Source of the DNA: an uncultured Eubacteriales bacterium
GTDB lineage: Bacteria > Bacillota > Clostridia > TANB77 > CAG-508
Reading direction: 5' to 3'
Assembly: GCA_949840345.1 (NCBI GenBank)
Contig: CATKWX010000016.1
Span: 1 to 40,374, forward strand
Length of the DNA: 40,374 bases
The notes under the pieces were generated by a model. The model did not search any database. It saw only the letters and a program-made list of their open reading frames with translations, and was not told the DNA's origin. A program made the position numbers and the translations under genes. Numbering within the stretch: the stretch's first letter is position 1; every line of letters starts with the position of its first letter. This document shows positions 17,855 through 25,917 of the stretch, one piece after another.

Positions 17855-18307
17855 ATGTATTCAGAAAAGGTTGTAGAGCATTATACAAATCCTAGAAATG
17901 TTGGCGAAATTGAAAATGCAGATGGAATAGGTGAAGTTGGAAACCCAGTGTGTGGGGATGTTATGAAAATATATTTAAAAATTGAAAATGAAACTATAAA
18001 AAATGTAAAATTTAAAACCTATGGTTGTGGTGCAGCTATTGCAGCAAGCAGTGTTACAACAGAAATTATAAAAGGAAAAACTATAAGTGAAGCATTAAAA
18101 ATAACAAATGAACAAGTTGTAGAAGAACTAGGTGGACTACCTCCTATAAAATTGCATTGTTCAGTCTTAGCAGAAGAAGCAATAAAAACTGCAATAGCAG
18201 ATTATTATAAAAGAGAAGGAGTATTATCGGAGGAAGAAATAGAAAAGCTGTGTAAAGTATCAAAAAGTAATGCGTGTGCACAGTGCTGTAATGTCGAAAA
18301 TTGTTGA
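17855..18307 (+). CDS. NifU/IscU-like iron-sulfur cluster scaffold
   Basis: A 150-residue scaffold protein that accepts sulfur and iron and passes clusters to apo-proteins. The three ligand cysteines are in place: C33 in GNPVCGD, C58 in YGCGAA and C102 in LHCSVLA. The IscU core ends near residue 125. The tail ends in a cluster of four cysteines (C-x2-CC-x4-C within the last 14 residues), which is not part of the core fold. No cysteine desulfurase is adjacent. AAGGAG is well placed before the ATG. Confidence 0.93.
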   Translation: MYSEKVVEHYTNPRNVGEIENADGIGEVGNPVCGDVMKIYLKIENETIKNVKFKTYGCGAAIAASSVTTEIIKGKTISEALKITNEQVVEELGGLPPIKLHCSVLAEEAIKTAIADYYKREGVLSEEEIEKLCKVSKSNACAQCCNVENC

Positions 18308-18346
18308 AACATATTTACATAATTAACAAAAGGTGGTAAAATAGTT

Positions 18347-20143
18347 ATGCAAATAAATAATACGGAGATGATAAATATGCCAAGAAAACCAATGGAGCCA
18401 GATGCTGTTGCTGCATCAGCAGAAAGGCAATTAATAGAACTAAAGCAAGCTCAAAGTAAAAAGATGCAAGAATTTATGAAACAAAGGGAAAATATTGCAA
18501 ATAATAGTAGAACAATTCAAGCAATAGCGTATGCAGTAGCGAGTACGTATAGAGAAGTTTTTCCGGGTGCTGGAGGATTTATAGAACTAAGAATAAAAAC
18601 GCCAGATAGTATAGCAACAAAAATAAGAAATGAATTTACAGAAATATTAGATAAAAAGCAAGAAGACCTACATATAAATCAAACGGAAATATTAAAAGAT
18701 ATAGATAGAATAGACCTTAAGGATATACTAGCATTTTCTGTTATAACATCTGTACCTCCTCAAAAATTTAGAACTGGAGACGATTCAGTAAATCAAAAAT
18801 TAACAGAACTAGCAGAGGAGTTAAAAACAACTGCAAGTAGAATAAAGGCACATATACGATTTATAAGCGATAGTGAAAAGAAAATAAAAGATTTAAGTAA
18901 TGAAATGAAAAAAGTAAATAATATGGTAATTGACAATAAAGCTAAGCAAGATTTAACTAATATTTTACAAAATTCAGCTGATTACGCAAAATACAATGTA
19001 GAATATGGAGAACAGAATAAAGAAAGAACAGAAGAAACCTATAATAAAACTTTAAGAGAATTACAATATGAAATGAGTTCATACTTTGTTTCCAATTTAT
19101 CTAAATTTTCAACTTTTAAGTTTTGGGGAGCAAAAGAAATAAGAATACCAAAAATGATGCAAAAACCTGGATTTAGAGCAGTAAATACTGGATATAATGT
19201 AATATTTTCAGATGAGAAAAATCAATTTAAGCTTAACTTCGAGGCACAAGGTAAAGGTGAAATGGACTATTTAGATGCAGAATTTTCAGCATTAGGAGCA
19301 CTTTATCACGAAGAACAAAAAACAAAGGATGGTTTAATTTCTAAAAAGATAGATATGCCTGATTTTACAATTATAGGCTCAGATAGAACAAAGAAAATAG
19401 AATATAAAACACGTAGAAAATATCAAGAAATAAACACTATAGAAGATTTAACTGCAAATGCAGACAATTCTAATATGAGATATGAATATGAAAATTTAAA
19501 AGCATATGAAGCAAGAATAACAGAAGAAATTATAGGCAAATATGGAGATAATAAGTATAGTAAAGATGAAGTAACTAAAAAAATGAATGAAGCTTTTGCT
19601 GTAGCAAAAGAACATTTAATACAAAATGAAATTGAAGCAGAGATAAATAAAAAAATAAGCGAATTTGCAAACGGGGACTATGTAAAGGGAAAAATACAAG
19701 GTAATGAAGAATTAACAAGAATGTATGAAGATGAAAAGAGAAAACTAGAAAACTCTAATACTTCAAATATGACTGAAGAAGAAATAGAAAATAATGCAAG
19801 AATTAGAGTTTTATATCTTACTAAAGAAAGAGAAATAGCAGAATATGCCAAAAACTCAATACCAACCTTTTCAAGAGTTGTTATACCAGATAATCCACAA
19901 GATGAAGTAATGGTATATACATTTACAACAGGAGAATCTATATATAGATATTTTTATAATAAATTAAATGGATTAAGAGACGAAAATGGCAAATATAAAT
20001 TTGAACCTAAAGAACAGCAAAAAAGGGCATTATTAAAATTAACAGGATTATTCGAAGAAGATTATTCAAGCTTTTATACTTATAATAGAGAAACAGAAAG
20101 TTTTGAAACTTTTGAAAATAAAATAGAAGGACCAGAATTATAA
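18347..20143 (+). CDS. Divergent RelA/SpoT-like nucleotidyltransferase-domain protein
   Basis: A 598-residue soluble protein. Motifs in the order expected of a (p)ppGpp synthetase domain: R82-I-K84-TPDS (ATP-binding RxKxxxS loop), L-K-D126-ILAFSVI (metal-binding Asp, cf. YDLIAIR), 'PKMMQKPGFRAVNTGY' (cf. APKANGYQSIHT) and F-E299-A-Q301-GKGEMD..AEFSALGALYHEE (cf. EIQIRTKDMH..AEYGVAAHWAYK). Against this pattern the stacking Tyr is Phe276, the His is Asn280 and the Arg of AIR is Ser131. A coiled-coil insert of about 120 residues lies between the second and third motifs. The C-terminal 270 residues are charged and not recognised. No HD, TGS or ACT domain. Activity is not demonstrated. ATG 18377 is an alternative start. 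Confidence 0.6.
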   Translation: MQINNTEMINMPRKPMEPDAVAASAERQLIELKQAQSKKMQEFMKQRENIANNSRTIQAIAYAVASTYREVFPGAGGFIELRIKTPDSIATKIRNEFTEILDKKQEDLHINQTEILKDIDRIDLKDILAFSVITSVPPQKFRTGDDSVNQKLTELAEELKTTASRIKAHIRFISDSEKKIKDLSNEMKKVNNMVIDNKAKQDLTNILQNSADYAKYNVEYGEQNKERTEETYNKTLRELQYEMSSYFVSNLSKFSTFKFWGAKEIRIPKMMQKPGFRAVNTGYNVIFSDEKNQFKLNFEAQGKGEMDYLDAEFSALGALYHEEQKTKDGLISKKIDMPDFTIIGSDRTKKIEYKTRRKYQEINTIEDLTANADNSNMRYEYENLKAYEARITEEIIGKYGDNKYSKDEVTKKMNEAFAVAKEHLIQNEIEAEINKKISEFANGDYVKGKIQGNEELTRMYEDEKRKLENSNTSNMTEEEIENNARIRVLYLTKEREIAEYAKNSIPTFSRVVIPDNPQDEVMVYTFTTGESIYRYFYNKLNGLRDENGKYKFEPKEQQKRALLKLTGLFEEDYSSFYTYNRETESFETFENKIEGPEL

Positions 20144-20152
20144 TTATTTATA

Positions 20153-20182
20153 TAGACAATTTATAACATATTGTGATATGAT
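20153..20182 (+). promoter_or_regulatory. Possible promoter of the DUF368 gene
   Basis: TAGACA (20153-20158), 18 bases ending in TGTGA, TATGAT (20177-20182). Confidence 0.5.
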
Positions 20183-20217
20183 ACAAATATTAAATATACA
20201 AAGGAATGTGATAAAAA

Positions 20218-21108
20218 ATGAATTTTATAATTAATGCATTTAGAGGATTTTGTATGGCACTAGCAGATAGTGTACCAGGAGTATCAGGTGGAACAGTTGC
20301 CTTTATATTAGGTTTTTACGATAAATTTGTTAATTCACTTAATGATGTAATATATGGAAAGAATGAAGCAAAAAAAGAAGCGCTAAAATTTTTAGTAAAA
20401 TGGGCTTGCGGTTGGGTTATTGGTATGGCATTAGCTTCTCTTGTACTTGCAAGTTTATTTGAAGTTCATATATATAATATAAGTTCATTGTTTTTAGGAT
20501 TTATAATTTTTGCAATACCTCTAATAATAAAAGAAGAAAAAGACCAAATAAAAGGAAAATATAAAAATATAATATTTACTATAATTGGAATCGCTATAGT
20601 AGCCTTAATTACATATTTTAATCCAGTTGCTGGAACAGAGGGTACAGTAGATATAACAAATTTAAGTTTTGGCTTAGCTTTATACATATTCTTCGCAGGA
20701 ATGGTAGCAATATCTGCTATGATTTTGCCAGGAATTTCAGGGTCTACACTATTATTAATATTTGGATTATATATTCCAATAATATCTGCAATAAAAGAAT
20801 TACTACATTTTAATTTAAGTTATTTTCCAGTTTTATTTATATTTGGAATAGGTATAATTGTAGGAATATTGTTAGTTATAAAACTAATAAAAAAGGCATT
20901 AGAAAAATATAGAAGTCAAACAATATACACGATAATTGGACTAATGCTTGGCTCATTATATGCAATAGTAATGGGGCCAACAACTTTAGATGTGCCAAAA
21001 GCTCCAATGAATTTTAATACATTTAGTATAATATTCTTCATAATAGGTGCAGGAGTAATAATAGGATTACAATTATTACAAAAGGTTACAGCAAAGAAGG
21101 ATATATAA
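20218..21108 (+). CDS. DUF368 membrane protein, putative polyprenyl-phosphate transporter (PopT family)
   Basis: A 296-residue membrane protein with about eight hydrophobic segments. The two inverted-repeat signatures of DUF368 are present: 'DSVPGVSGGTVAFILGFYD' near the N-terminus and 'LPGISGSTLLLIFGLY' in the second half. DUF368 proteins have been shown in other bacteria to recycle undecaprenyl phosphate across the membrane for wall synthesis; that role is inferred here by family. Translation start has AAAGGA upstream. A VTT-domain protein of the DedA superfamily lies 2.5 kb downstream. Confidence 0.9.
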   Translation: MNFIINAFRGFCMALADSVPGVSGGTVAFILGFYDKFVNSLNDVIYGKNEAKKEALKFLVKWACGWVIGMALASLVLASLFEVHIYNISSLFLGFIIFAIPLIIKEEKDQIKGKYKNIIFTIIGIAIVALITYFNPVAGTEGTVDITNLSFGLALYIFFAGMVAISAMILPGISGSTLLLIFGLYIPIISAIKELLHFNLSYFPVLFIFGIGIIVGILLVIKLIKKALEKYRSQTIYTIIGLMLGSLYAIVMGPTTLDVPKAPMNFNTFSIIFFIIGAGVIIGLQLLQKVTAKKDI

Positions 21109-21153
21109 AGGTCACTTAAGTAGTATGCCATTATATTCTATTATATATTATGC

Positions 21154-21202
21154 AATTAACATATTGCAAACGTTGTAGGGAACGACGCCCTCGTCGTTCC
21201 GT
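21154..21202. repeat. GC-rich palindromic repeat
   Basis: Forward copy with arms GGAACGACG and CGTCGTTCC (21180-21201), preceded by the AT-rich ATTGCAAACGTTG extension that also precedes copies at 28591 and 30062. Confidence 0.8.
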
Positions 21203-21244
21203 GTGGCAAAGCCACCTTTTTTATGCTATGAAAATACAAATTCT

Positions 21245-21273
21245 AAATATGAGAAAAAATCTCATATTTTTTT
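21245..21273 (+). terminator. Intrinsic terminator
   Basis: Stem AAATATGAG with CTCATATTT around AAAAAAT followed by a T run; it would end transcripts from the DUF368 gene before the PadR promoter. Confidence 0.8.
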
Positions 21274-21285
21274 ATTCAACATATC

Positions 21286-21314
21286 TTGACAGACAAGGTA
21301 TATGATATTATAAT
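21286..21314 (+). promoter_or_regulatory. Consensus promoter of the PadR operon
   Basis: A perfect TTGACA (21286-21291), 17 bases, TATAAT (21309-21314). The -10 region is embedded in an AT-rich near-dyad GATATTATAATATATATC, a plausible autoregulatory site for PadR. Confidence 0.8.
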
Positions 21315-21342
21315 ATATATCGAAGTATGAGGAGGTGAGTTT

Positions 21343-21663
21343 ATGTCTATACGTTCGGACATAATTAGAGGACACACTGAAACTATAATACTAGCTCACT
21401 TAATGAAGGGAAATAGCTATGGTTACGAAATTAATAAATCTATAAAAGAAAAAACAGACAATAAATATGAATTAAATGATGCAACACTTTATTGCGCATT
21501 TCGAAGGCTAGAAGAAGCTGGCTATATTACCTCCTTTTGGGGAGAAGGAAATGCTGGAGCTAGAAGAAGATACTATTCAATTACAAACGAAGGCATAGAA
21601 TTTTATAAAAAGAGCATCGAGGAGTGGAAGCTTACCAAAGATTTAATTGATAAGTTAATATAG
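21343..21663 (+). CDS. PadR family transcriptional regulator
   Basis: A 106-residue winged-helix regulator. Typical PadR features: 'ETIILAHLMKGNSYGYEINKSI' helix pair, 'NDATLYCAFRRLEEAGYITSFW' recognition helix with the Y-x-x-x-x-R-L-E pattern, and wing 'GARRRYYSITNEG'. The Shine-Dalgarno GGAGGTGA is a full match. It heads a module with HAAS-domain and DUF4097 proteins, a common envelope-stress arrangement in Firmicutes, and probably represses its own consensus promoter. Confidence 0.93.
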   Translation: MSIRSDIIRGHTETIILAHLMKGNSYGYEINKSIKEKTDNKYELNDATLYCAFRRLEEAGYITSFWGEGNAGARRRYYSITNEGIEFYKKSIEEWKLTKDLIDKLI

Positions 21664-21664
21664 C

Positions 21665-21782
21665 TTTAACAATAATCACCATTTGACGTTGTTGTTCATC
21701 AAAAGAAAATCCTCGACGTACCATACGTACGCCTCCGGTATTTCTTTTTCGAACGCCTAGCCAAATAGTAATTCTTGTTAAA
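21665..21782. repeat. Long nested hairpin element, copy C
   Basis: Outer stem TTTAACAATAAT with AATTCTTGTTAAA, middle stem GTTC..AAAAGAAA with TTTCTTTTTCGAAC, apical CGTAC/GTACG. It lies inside the PadR operon between the regulator and the HAAS protein, two bases after the PadR stop. Confidence 0.8.
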
Positions 21783-21813
21783 CCTGTAAAATAAAATAGA
21801 AAGGAAGAAAACA

Positions 21814-22467
21814 ATGAAAGATGAAATTAGAAAATATGTAAATGATTTATTTAAAGGAACACCAAATACAAAAAAGGTAAACGATTTAAAAGACGAAATT
21901 ATATCAAATACAACAGACAAGTATAATGATTTAATAAAAAATGGAGAAACAGAAAAAGAAGCTTATGAGAAGTCTATAAAAGATATTGGAAGCGTAGAGG
22001 AACTAGTAGATGAATTAATAAAAGAAAATCCAATAAATAAAGAACAAAACGAAGAAGATAGAAAAAAGACAGCACTAGTTGTGTCAGTTTCAGTTGGTTT
22101 TTATATTCTAAGCATTATAGCAGTAATAGTATTAGCAGAATTAAAATTACCTGACTTTATTACAGTTTCAGCATTCTTAGTATTAGCAGGTATTCCAACT
22201 TGCGTTATAACATATTATTTTATGTCAAAGCCCAAATATACAAAATATGAAAGCACAATGGTTGAAGAATTTAAAGAATGGAAAGGACAAAAAGATAAAG
22301 ATAAGGAAATAAAGCAAGCAATAAGTTCAATACTATGGACTCTTACTGTAATAATATATTTAGCAATTAGTTTTATATGTGGAATATGGTACATATCTTG
22401 GATAGTATTCATAATTGCGGCTTTAGTAGAAAACATAATTAATTTAGCAATAAAATTAAGAAAATAA
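21814..22467 (+). CDS. HAAS (DUF1700-like) domain membrane protein
   Basis: A 217-residue protein. The first 75 residues form the HAAS/permease-prefix domain (helical, 'DEIRKYVNDLF..T.......DLKDEI..NT..KYNDLI..G.....AY..SI..IG'), which accompanies PadR regulators. Two pairs of membrane segments follow (around 85-130 and 165-210) with a charged loop between. Likely an envelope sensor working with PadR and the DUF4097 protein; this is inferred from context. AAAGGAAG precedes the ATG. Confidence 0.85.
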   Translation: MKDEIRKYVNDLFKGTPNTKKVNDLKDEIISNTTDKYNDLIKNGETEKEAYEKSIKDIGSVEELVDELIKENPINKEQNEEDRKKTALVVSVSVGFYILSIIAVIVLAELKLPDFITVSAFLVLAGIPTCVITYYFMSKPKYTKYESTMVEEFKEWKGQKDKDKEIKQAISSILWTLTVIIYLAISFICGIWYISWIVFIIAALVENIINLAIKLRK

Positions 22468-22515
22468 AATTGTGGATGTAAATAATTATATATAATATAT
22501 AATAAATAATTATTC

Positions 22516-22605
22516 TGTAGGGGCGTAGGGGCATAGCTTGCCTAACGGCAAGAGTGAAGAGTTAATAATGAATAGTGAAGAGTACAAATCTCTTCGAGAT
22601 TTGAA
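22516..22605. repeat. Palindromic and AT-rich repeat modules
   Basis: A degenerate GTAGGGGC unit, hairpin GCTTGCC/GGCAAG, tandem GAATAGTGAAGAG units and the hairpin AAATCTC/GAGATTT. The last hairpin ends 21 bases before the DUF4097 start. Confidence 0.75.
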
Positions 22606-22625
22606 GAAAAGAGGTATAATAAATA

Positions 22626-23561
22626 ATGAGAAGATTTTGGATAATTGTAGGAATAGTTTTATCAGTATTTGCAATAATAGCATTATTAAATATTTTAATT
22701 TATGCAGCACAAAATGGATTTCACTTTGGAAATGTAGAAAGAAAAGCAGAAAATATAAGAAAAGAAGAAAAGATTAATTTAAGTCAAATAGATAGCATAA
22801 AATTAAATTTCAAAATATCAGATGTAAATGTAATGATTACAGATGAAGAAGAATTAAGAATAGTACAGTATTCTAATAAGGAATTAGAAGAAAAGGAATT
22901 GTTTTATGCTTCTACAAATGGAAATGAATTAACTGTATATGAATCAAAAAAAGATATGAAATTTAGTTTTAATTTATTTAATATGCGTAGAATGGCTTAT
23001 GACATATATATACCTAAAAATTATAAAGGTAGTATATTTATAGAATCTGTATCAGGAGATATATTTATAGATAAAGAATTAGAATTAAATAATCTAGAAA
23101 TTAAAAATACGAGTGGAGATATTACACTTAGTAGAGCCATTAATGCAGATAAATTAAGAATTAAAACAGTATCGGGAGATATTAAACTAGATAATGTAAC
23201 TTCAAATGAATTAATACTAGAATCAACATCAGGAGATATAAATGTAGGTAAAACTACAAATTATATTGAAGTAAAAACAGTATCAGGAGAAATTAGCGTT
23301 AATGGAGCAAACGGAAAAATATCAATAGAATCAACATCAGGAGATATTTCAGGACATGATTTTAATATTAAAGAAAAAAGTGAAGCAAGGACAGTATCAG
23401 GGGATATAAAAATATCTTTAAATAAAGATACAAATTGCAAAATAAATACAAAAACAACTTCAGGAGATATAAAATTACCAAATGGTGTTAATGTGATTGG
23501 AACAGAACCTTATGCAGATTTTGATTTAAAAACAACATCTGGAGATATACACGTAGATTAA
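22626..23561 (+). CDS. DUF4097 beta-repeat membrane-anchored protein
   Basis: A 311-residue protein with one N-terminal membrane segment (residues ~5-27) and an extracytoplasmic DUF4097 (LiaG/YvlB-like) domain. From residue ~140 there are nine repeats of about 20 residues, each carrying VSGDI or TSGDI (one VSGEI), alternating almost strictly, which would form a right-handed beta solenoid. It completes the PadR/HAAS/DUF4097 module, associated with cell-envelope stress sensing in Firmicutes. Start has GAGGT about nine bases upstream. Confidence 0.9.
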   Translation: MRRFWIIVGIVLSVFAIIALLNILIYAAQNGFHFGNVERKAENIRKEEKINLSQIDSIKLNFKISDVNVMITDEEELRIVQYSNKELEEKELFYASTNGNELTVYESKKDMKFSFNLFNMRRMAYDIYIPKNYKGSIFIESVSGDIFIDKELELNNLEIKNTSGDITLSRAINADKLRIKTVSGDIKLDNVTSNELILESTSGDINVGKTTNYIEVKTVSGEISVNGANGKISIESTSGDISGHDFNIKEKSEARTVSGDIKISLNKDTNCKINTKTTSGDIKLPNGVNVIGTEPYADFDLKTTSGDIHVD

Positions 23562-23580
23562 TGAATAGTGAATAATTTAT

Positions 23581-23609
23581 TTGAAATATATACAATTTTA
23601 TGCTATTAT
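23581..23609 (+). promoter_or_regulatory. Promoter of the VTT-domain gene
   Basis: TTGAAA (23581-23586), 17 bases, TATTAT (23604-23609), in the 75-base gap after the DUF4097 gene. Confidence 0.6.
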
Positions 23610-23636
23610 ATATAAATATAATAGAAGGTGATTAAA

Positions 23637-24356
23637 ATGGAGCAGAAAAAGTCGAATAAAGTTATTAAAATAATATTACTCATATTAGTAATTGCAATAG
23701 TAGTAGGGCTAATTATATATTTAATACCAATAATGAAAGGAATATCTACTGAAGAAGGTAGATTAGCATTCAAACAAAAAATAGATGATTTAGGATTTTT
23801 AGGAATATTAGTATTATTCTTGTTACAATTAGCACAAATTGTATTAGTTATATTACCTGGAGAACCATTAGAAATAATGGCAGGAATGTGTTATGGAACT
23901 ATTGGTGGAACAATTTTTATATTTGCATCAGTTTTTATTACTACAACGATTATATATTTCTTGGTAAAAAAATATGGAAAAAAGGCACTATATCAATCTT
24001 TTAAAAAGGAAAAAATAGATAAAATTGAAAATAGTAAAGCTTTTAAAAATCCAAAAACAGTAGAAACAGTTTTAATAATACTATTTGCTATACCAGGTAC
24101 ACCAAAAGATTTGCTAACATATATAGGTGGCTTATTACCAATAAACTATATAAAATTTGTATTAATAGGAACTTTTGCAAGATTTCCATCAGTTATATCA
24201 TCAACAATTGCAGGAGACAATATAATACAAGGAAAAATTGGTATAGTAGCTTGGGCTTATGGAATAAGTTTTGCATTAACAGCAATTATAATCTTTTTAA
24301 TAAATAAATTTGATAAATCAAAAGCAACAAAGGATGCACTAAATAGCTTAAAATAA
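23637..24356 (+). CDS. TVP38/TMEM64 family (VTT domain, DedA superfamily) membrane protein
   Basis: A 239-residue membrane protein with five or six hydrophobic segments. The VTT-domain signatures are present: 'GEPLEIMAGMCYGTIGGT' followed by a helix, and 'FAIPGTPKDLLTYIGG' with a later 'FPSVISSTIAGD'. Members act as lipid scramblases or transporters; some DedA relatives flip undecaprenyl phosphate. AGAAGGTG precedes the ATG at 23637; a GTG at 23628 overlaps that site and is less likely. Confidence 0.88.
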   Translation: MEQKKSNKVIKIILLILVIAIVVGLIIYLIPIMKGISTEEGRLAFKQKIDDLGFLGILVLFLLQLAQIVLVILPGEPLEIMAGMCYGTIGGTIFIFASVFITTTIIYFLVKKYGKKALYQSFKKEKIDKIENSKAFKNPKTVETVLIILFAIPGTPKDLLTYIGGLLPINYIKFVLIGTFARFPSVISSTIAGDNIIQGKIGIVAWAYGISFALTAIIIFLINKFDKSKATKDALNSLK

Positions 24357-24370
24357 AACAATAAATGCAT

Positions 24371-24402
24371 ACACCTCATATAATAAAGTGAGGTGTTTTT
24401 TT
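24371..24402 (+). terminator. Terminator hairpin whose 3' arm is the next gene's ribosome binding site
   Basis: Arms ACACCTCA and TGAGGTGT around an AT loop, then seven T residues. It ends the VTT gene. The right arm contains GAGGTG (24390-24395), seven bases before ATG 24403, so the same hairpin would hide the ribosome binding site of the amidase-domain gene. Confidence 0.75.
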
Positions 24403-24886
24403 ATGGAATATAATAGGCAAAAGGTAATAGAATATGCAAAAAAATGGGCATATTTTAGAAATCCTAAATATTATAATTTCGACCCAGTTGGTGGGGACTG
24501 CACAAGCTTTGCTTCGCAATGTATCTATGCTCGGTTGTGGTATTATGAATTACAATAAATATGGTTGGTATTATAATAATGGTAACGATAAATCTGCTTC
24601 TTGGAGTGGAGTAGAGTATTTGTATAAATTTTTAATTAACAATAATGGTATAGGACCATATGCAAAAGAAGTTAATTTAAGTGATGTAGAGGTTGGAGAT
24701 ATAGCACAATTAAGTTTTGATGGAAGTAAATTTTCTCATACACTTATAATAGTAGATAAATATACTCCTTCAAGTTTAGCTAATACATTTGTTGCAACAC
24801 ATACATTTGATGCCTATGGTAGAAGTATTGCTTCATATAATTTTCAAAAGATAAGATATTTACACATAAATAGTAGGGATAAATAA
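24403..24886 (+). pseudogene. Amidase_6-like cell-wall amidase domain, +1 frameshift at a CGG codon
   Basis: Two frames together give a 160-residue Amidase_6-type domain protein (putative peptidoglycan amidase). Frame 0 runs from ATG 24403 through 'VGGDCTSFASQCIYA' (catalytic Cys in DCTSF). Codon 44 is CGG (24532-24534), and frame 0 stops nine codons later. Skipping the C of CGG restores 'GCGIMNYNKYGWYY', the SWSGV segment and the His-containing 'FSHTLIIV', then runs to the stop at 24886. The protein is otherwise intact, so this may be a programmed frameshift or a sequencing error rather than a dead gene. There is no signal peptide. Confidence 0.8.
24529..24537 (+). other. +1 frameshift site at CGG (amidase gene)
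   Basis: Zero frame GCT CGG TTG; +1 frame resumes at GGT (24533). One of three such sites in the window, all with CGG in the zero frame and GGN in the new frame. Confidence 0.8.
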
Positions 24887-24940
24887 CTAAATATTTGAGT
24901 TAAAAATTTGTTAATATACTTGCAAATAACTCTGAAACAG

Positions 24941-24969
24941 TTGAAATATATACCATTAAATGGTATAAT
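24941..24969 (+). promoter_or_regulatory. Promoter of the C39-like cassette gene
   Basis: TTGAAA (24941-24946), 17 bases, TATAAT (24964-24969). The spacer holds a dyad TACCATT/AATGGTA. The leader of about 85 bases contains small hairpins (GTAACA/TGTTAC and CTTGT/ACAAG). Confidence 0.7.
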
Positions 24970-25058
24970 AATTAAGTAACACTTTTGTTACATGTTCGTA
25001 ATTCTTGTGCTCTTGTACAAGAAAATAAGCTAATCTTTTTTATAGGAGGCATGTCAAA

Positions 25059-25763
25059 ATGAACAACTATTGTTTTCCCCACGCATTTGACGAAAACGGC
25101 TATCCTTGGATAGACCGAGAAATGACCCCCGAGGACTACAACGAATATCGTAAAGCTATGGACGACATTTGCATCGCTTTGCACAATCCACAAGGAATAA
25201 GTGATATGGACAAAATGAGCAAAGACGTCTTTGACTTTACGAAAGTTCACTCGTACCGGTTGACATTGGTTCCACAAGACTCAAAAACTTGTGAAGATAT
25301 CTTATATCCAATAAGTGGAGAAACAGTTGACGAATGGAATTGCGAAACCTTAAAAACACATGGCATATTCCAAATAATCGCTTATACGGTTCTTCAGTAT
25401 TTTGGAAAAGAGGTATCATTGGAAGATTTGACGAAAATTGCTGTATACGGCGGCTGGCACCATAAAAACGGAACTTGGTGGCACTACATAGACGTGATAT
25501 GCCAAGCTTACGGCTTAGGGGTGCTTCGTGAGAGTAGCTGGAAGGAAGTATATGAAAAACTTTCTAGCGGAAACTTCTTAGCAGTTGCACTTCTTGACCA
25601 CGAAATGTTCCCGGAAGTAACTGGTAATAGCTTAGTATTGATTACAGCAATCAATAACGGCAAAATCGAATTCTTTCATCCTAAGAAAGGTACAGACTTT
25701 TGTAGTGAAGACATTAGTCGCTTTACAAACTACACAAGAGTGCTTTGGGGAATAACGGGCTAG
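25059..25763 (+). CDS. Hypothetical protein resembling a degenerate C39-like peptidase
   Basis: A 234-residue protein with no signal peptide. Residues ~95-225 read like a C39_2-type papain fold: a long helix 'HGIFQIIAYTVLQYFG', a second helix 'GTWWHYIDVICQAYGL', 'VYEKLSSGNFLAVAL', then 'NSLVLITAINNGKIEFFHP'. The positions where the catalytic Cys and His are expected appear to be Ile or Phe and Asn or Ser, so it is probably inactive as a protease. Two 60-base lines counted are 42% and 50% GC, against about 20-30% in neighbours, and CGT, CGA, CGC and one CGG codon are used. AGGAGG precedes the ATG. It has its own promoter and terminator, so it is likely a transferred cassette. Confidence 0.6.
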   Translation: MNNYCFPHAFDENGYPWIDREMTPEDYNEYRKAMDDICIALHNPQGISDMDKMSKDVFDFTKVHSYRLTLVPQDSKTCEDILYPISGETVDEWNCETLKTHGIFQIIAYTVLQYFGKEVSLEDLTKIAVYGGWHHKNGTWWHYIDVICQAYGLGVLRESSWKEVYEKLSSGNFLAVALLDHEMFPEVTGNSLVLITAINNGKIEFFHPKKGTDFCSEDISRFTNYTRVLWGITG

Positions 25764-25789
25764 TATCTTAAGACATAATTAGCTTAAAC

Positions 25790-25825
25790 AAAAAGGGTAT
25801 CGTTTTAATAACGGTACTCTTTTTG
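25790..25825 (+). terminator. Intrinsic terminator
   Basis: Arms AAAAAGGGTATCGTT and AACGGTACTCTTTTT around TTAAT. Confidence 0.85.
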
Positions 25826-25846
25826 TATAAAAATTTCTTAAAAATA

Positions 25847-25875
25847 TTGTGTTTTAGGAAATTTTTGTATATAAT
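25847..25875 (+). promoter_or_regulatory. Promoter of pta
   Basis: TTGTGT (25847-25852), 17 bases, TATAAT (25870-25875); AGGGGG ribosome binding site before ATG 25918. Confidence 0.65.
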
Positions 25876-25917
25876 ATTTCCGTTAGTCTAAAAATATATA
25901 AATAGGGGGAACAAAAA

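Noticed and set aside
22538..22777. Open frame of 79 codons overlapping the DUF4097 start
   Set aside because: It begins inside repeat modules and overlaps a well-supported gene in another frame.
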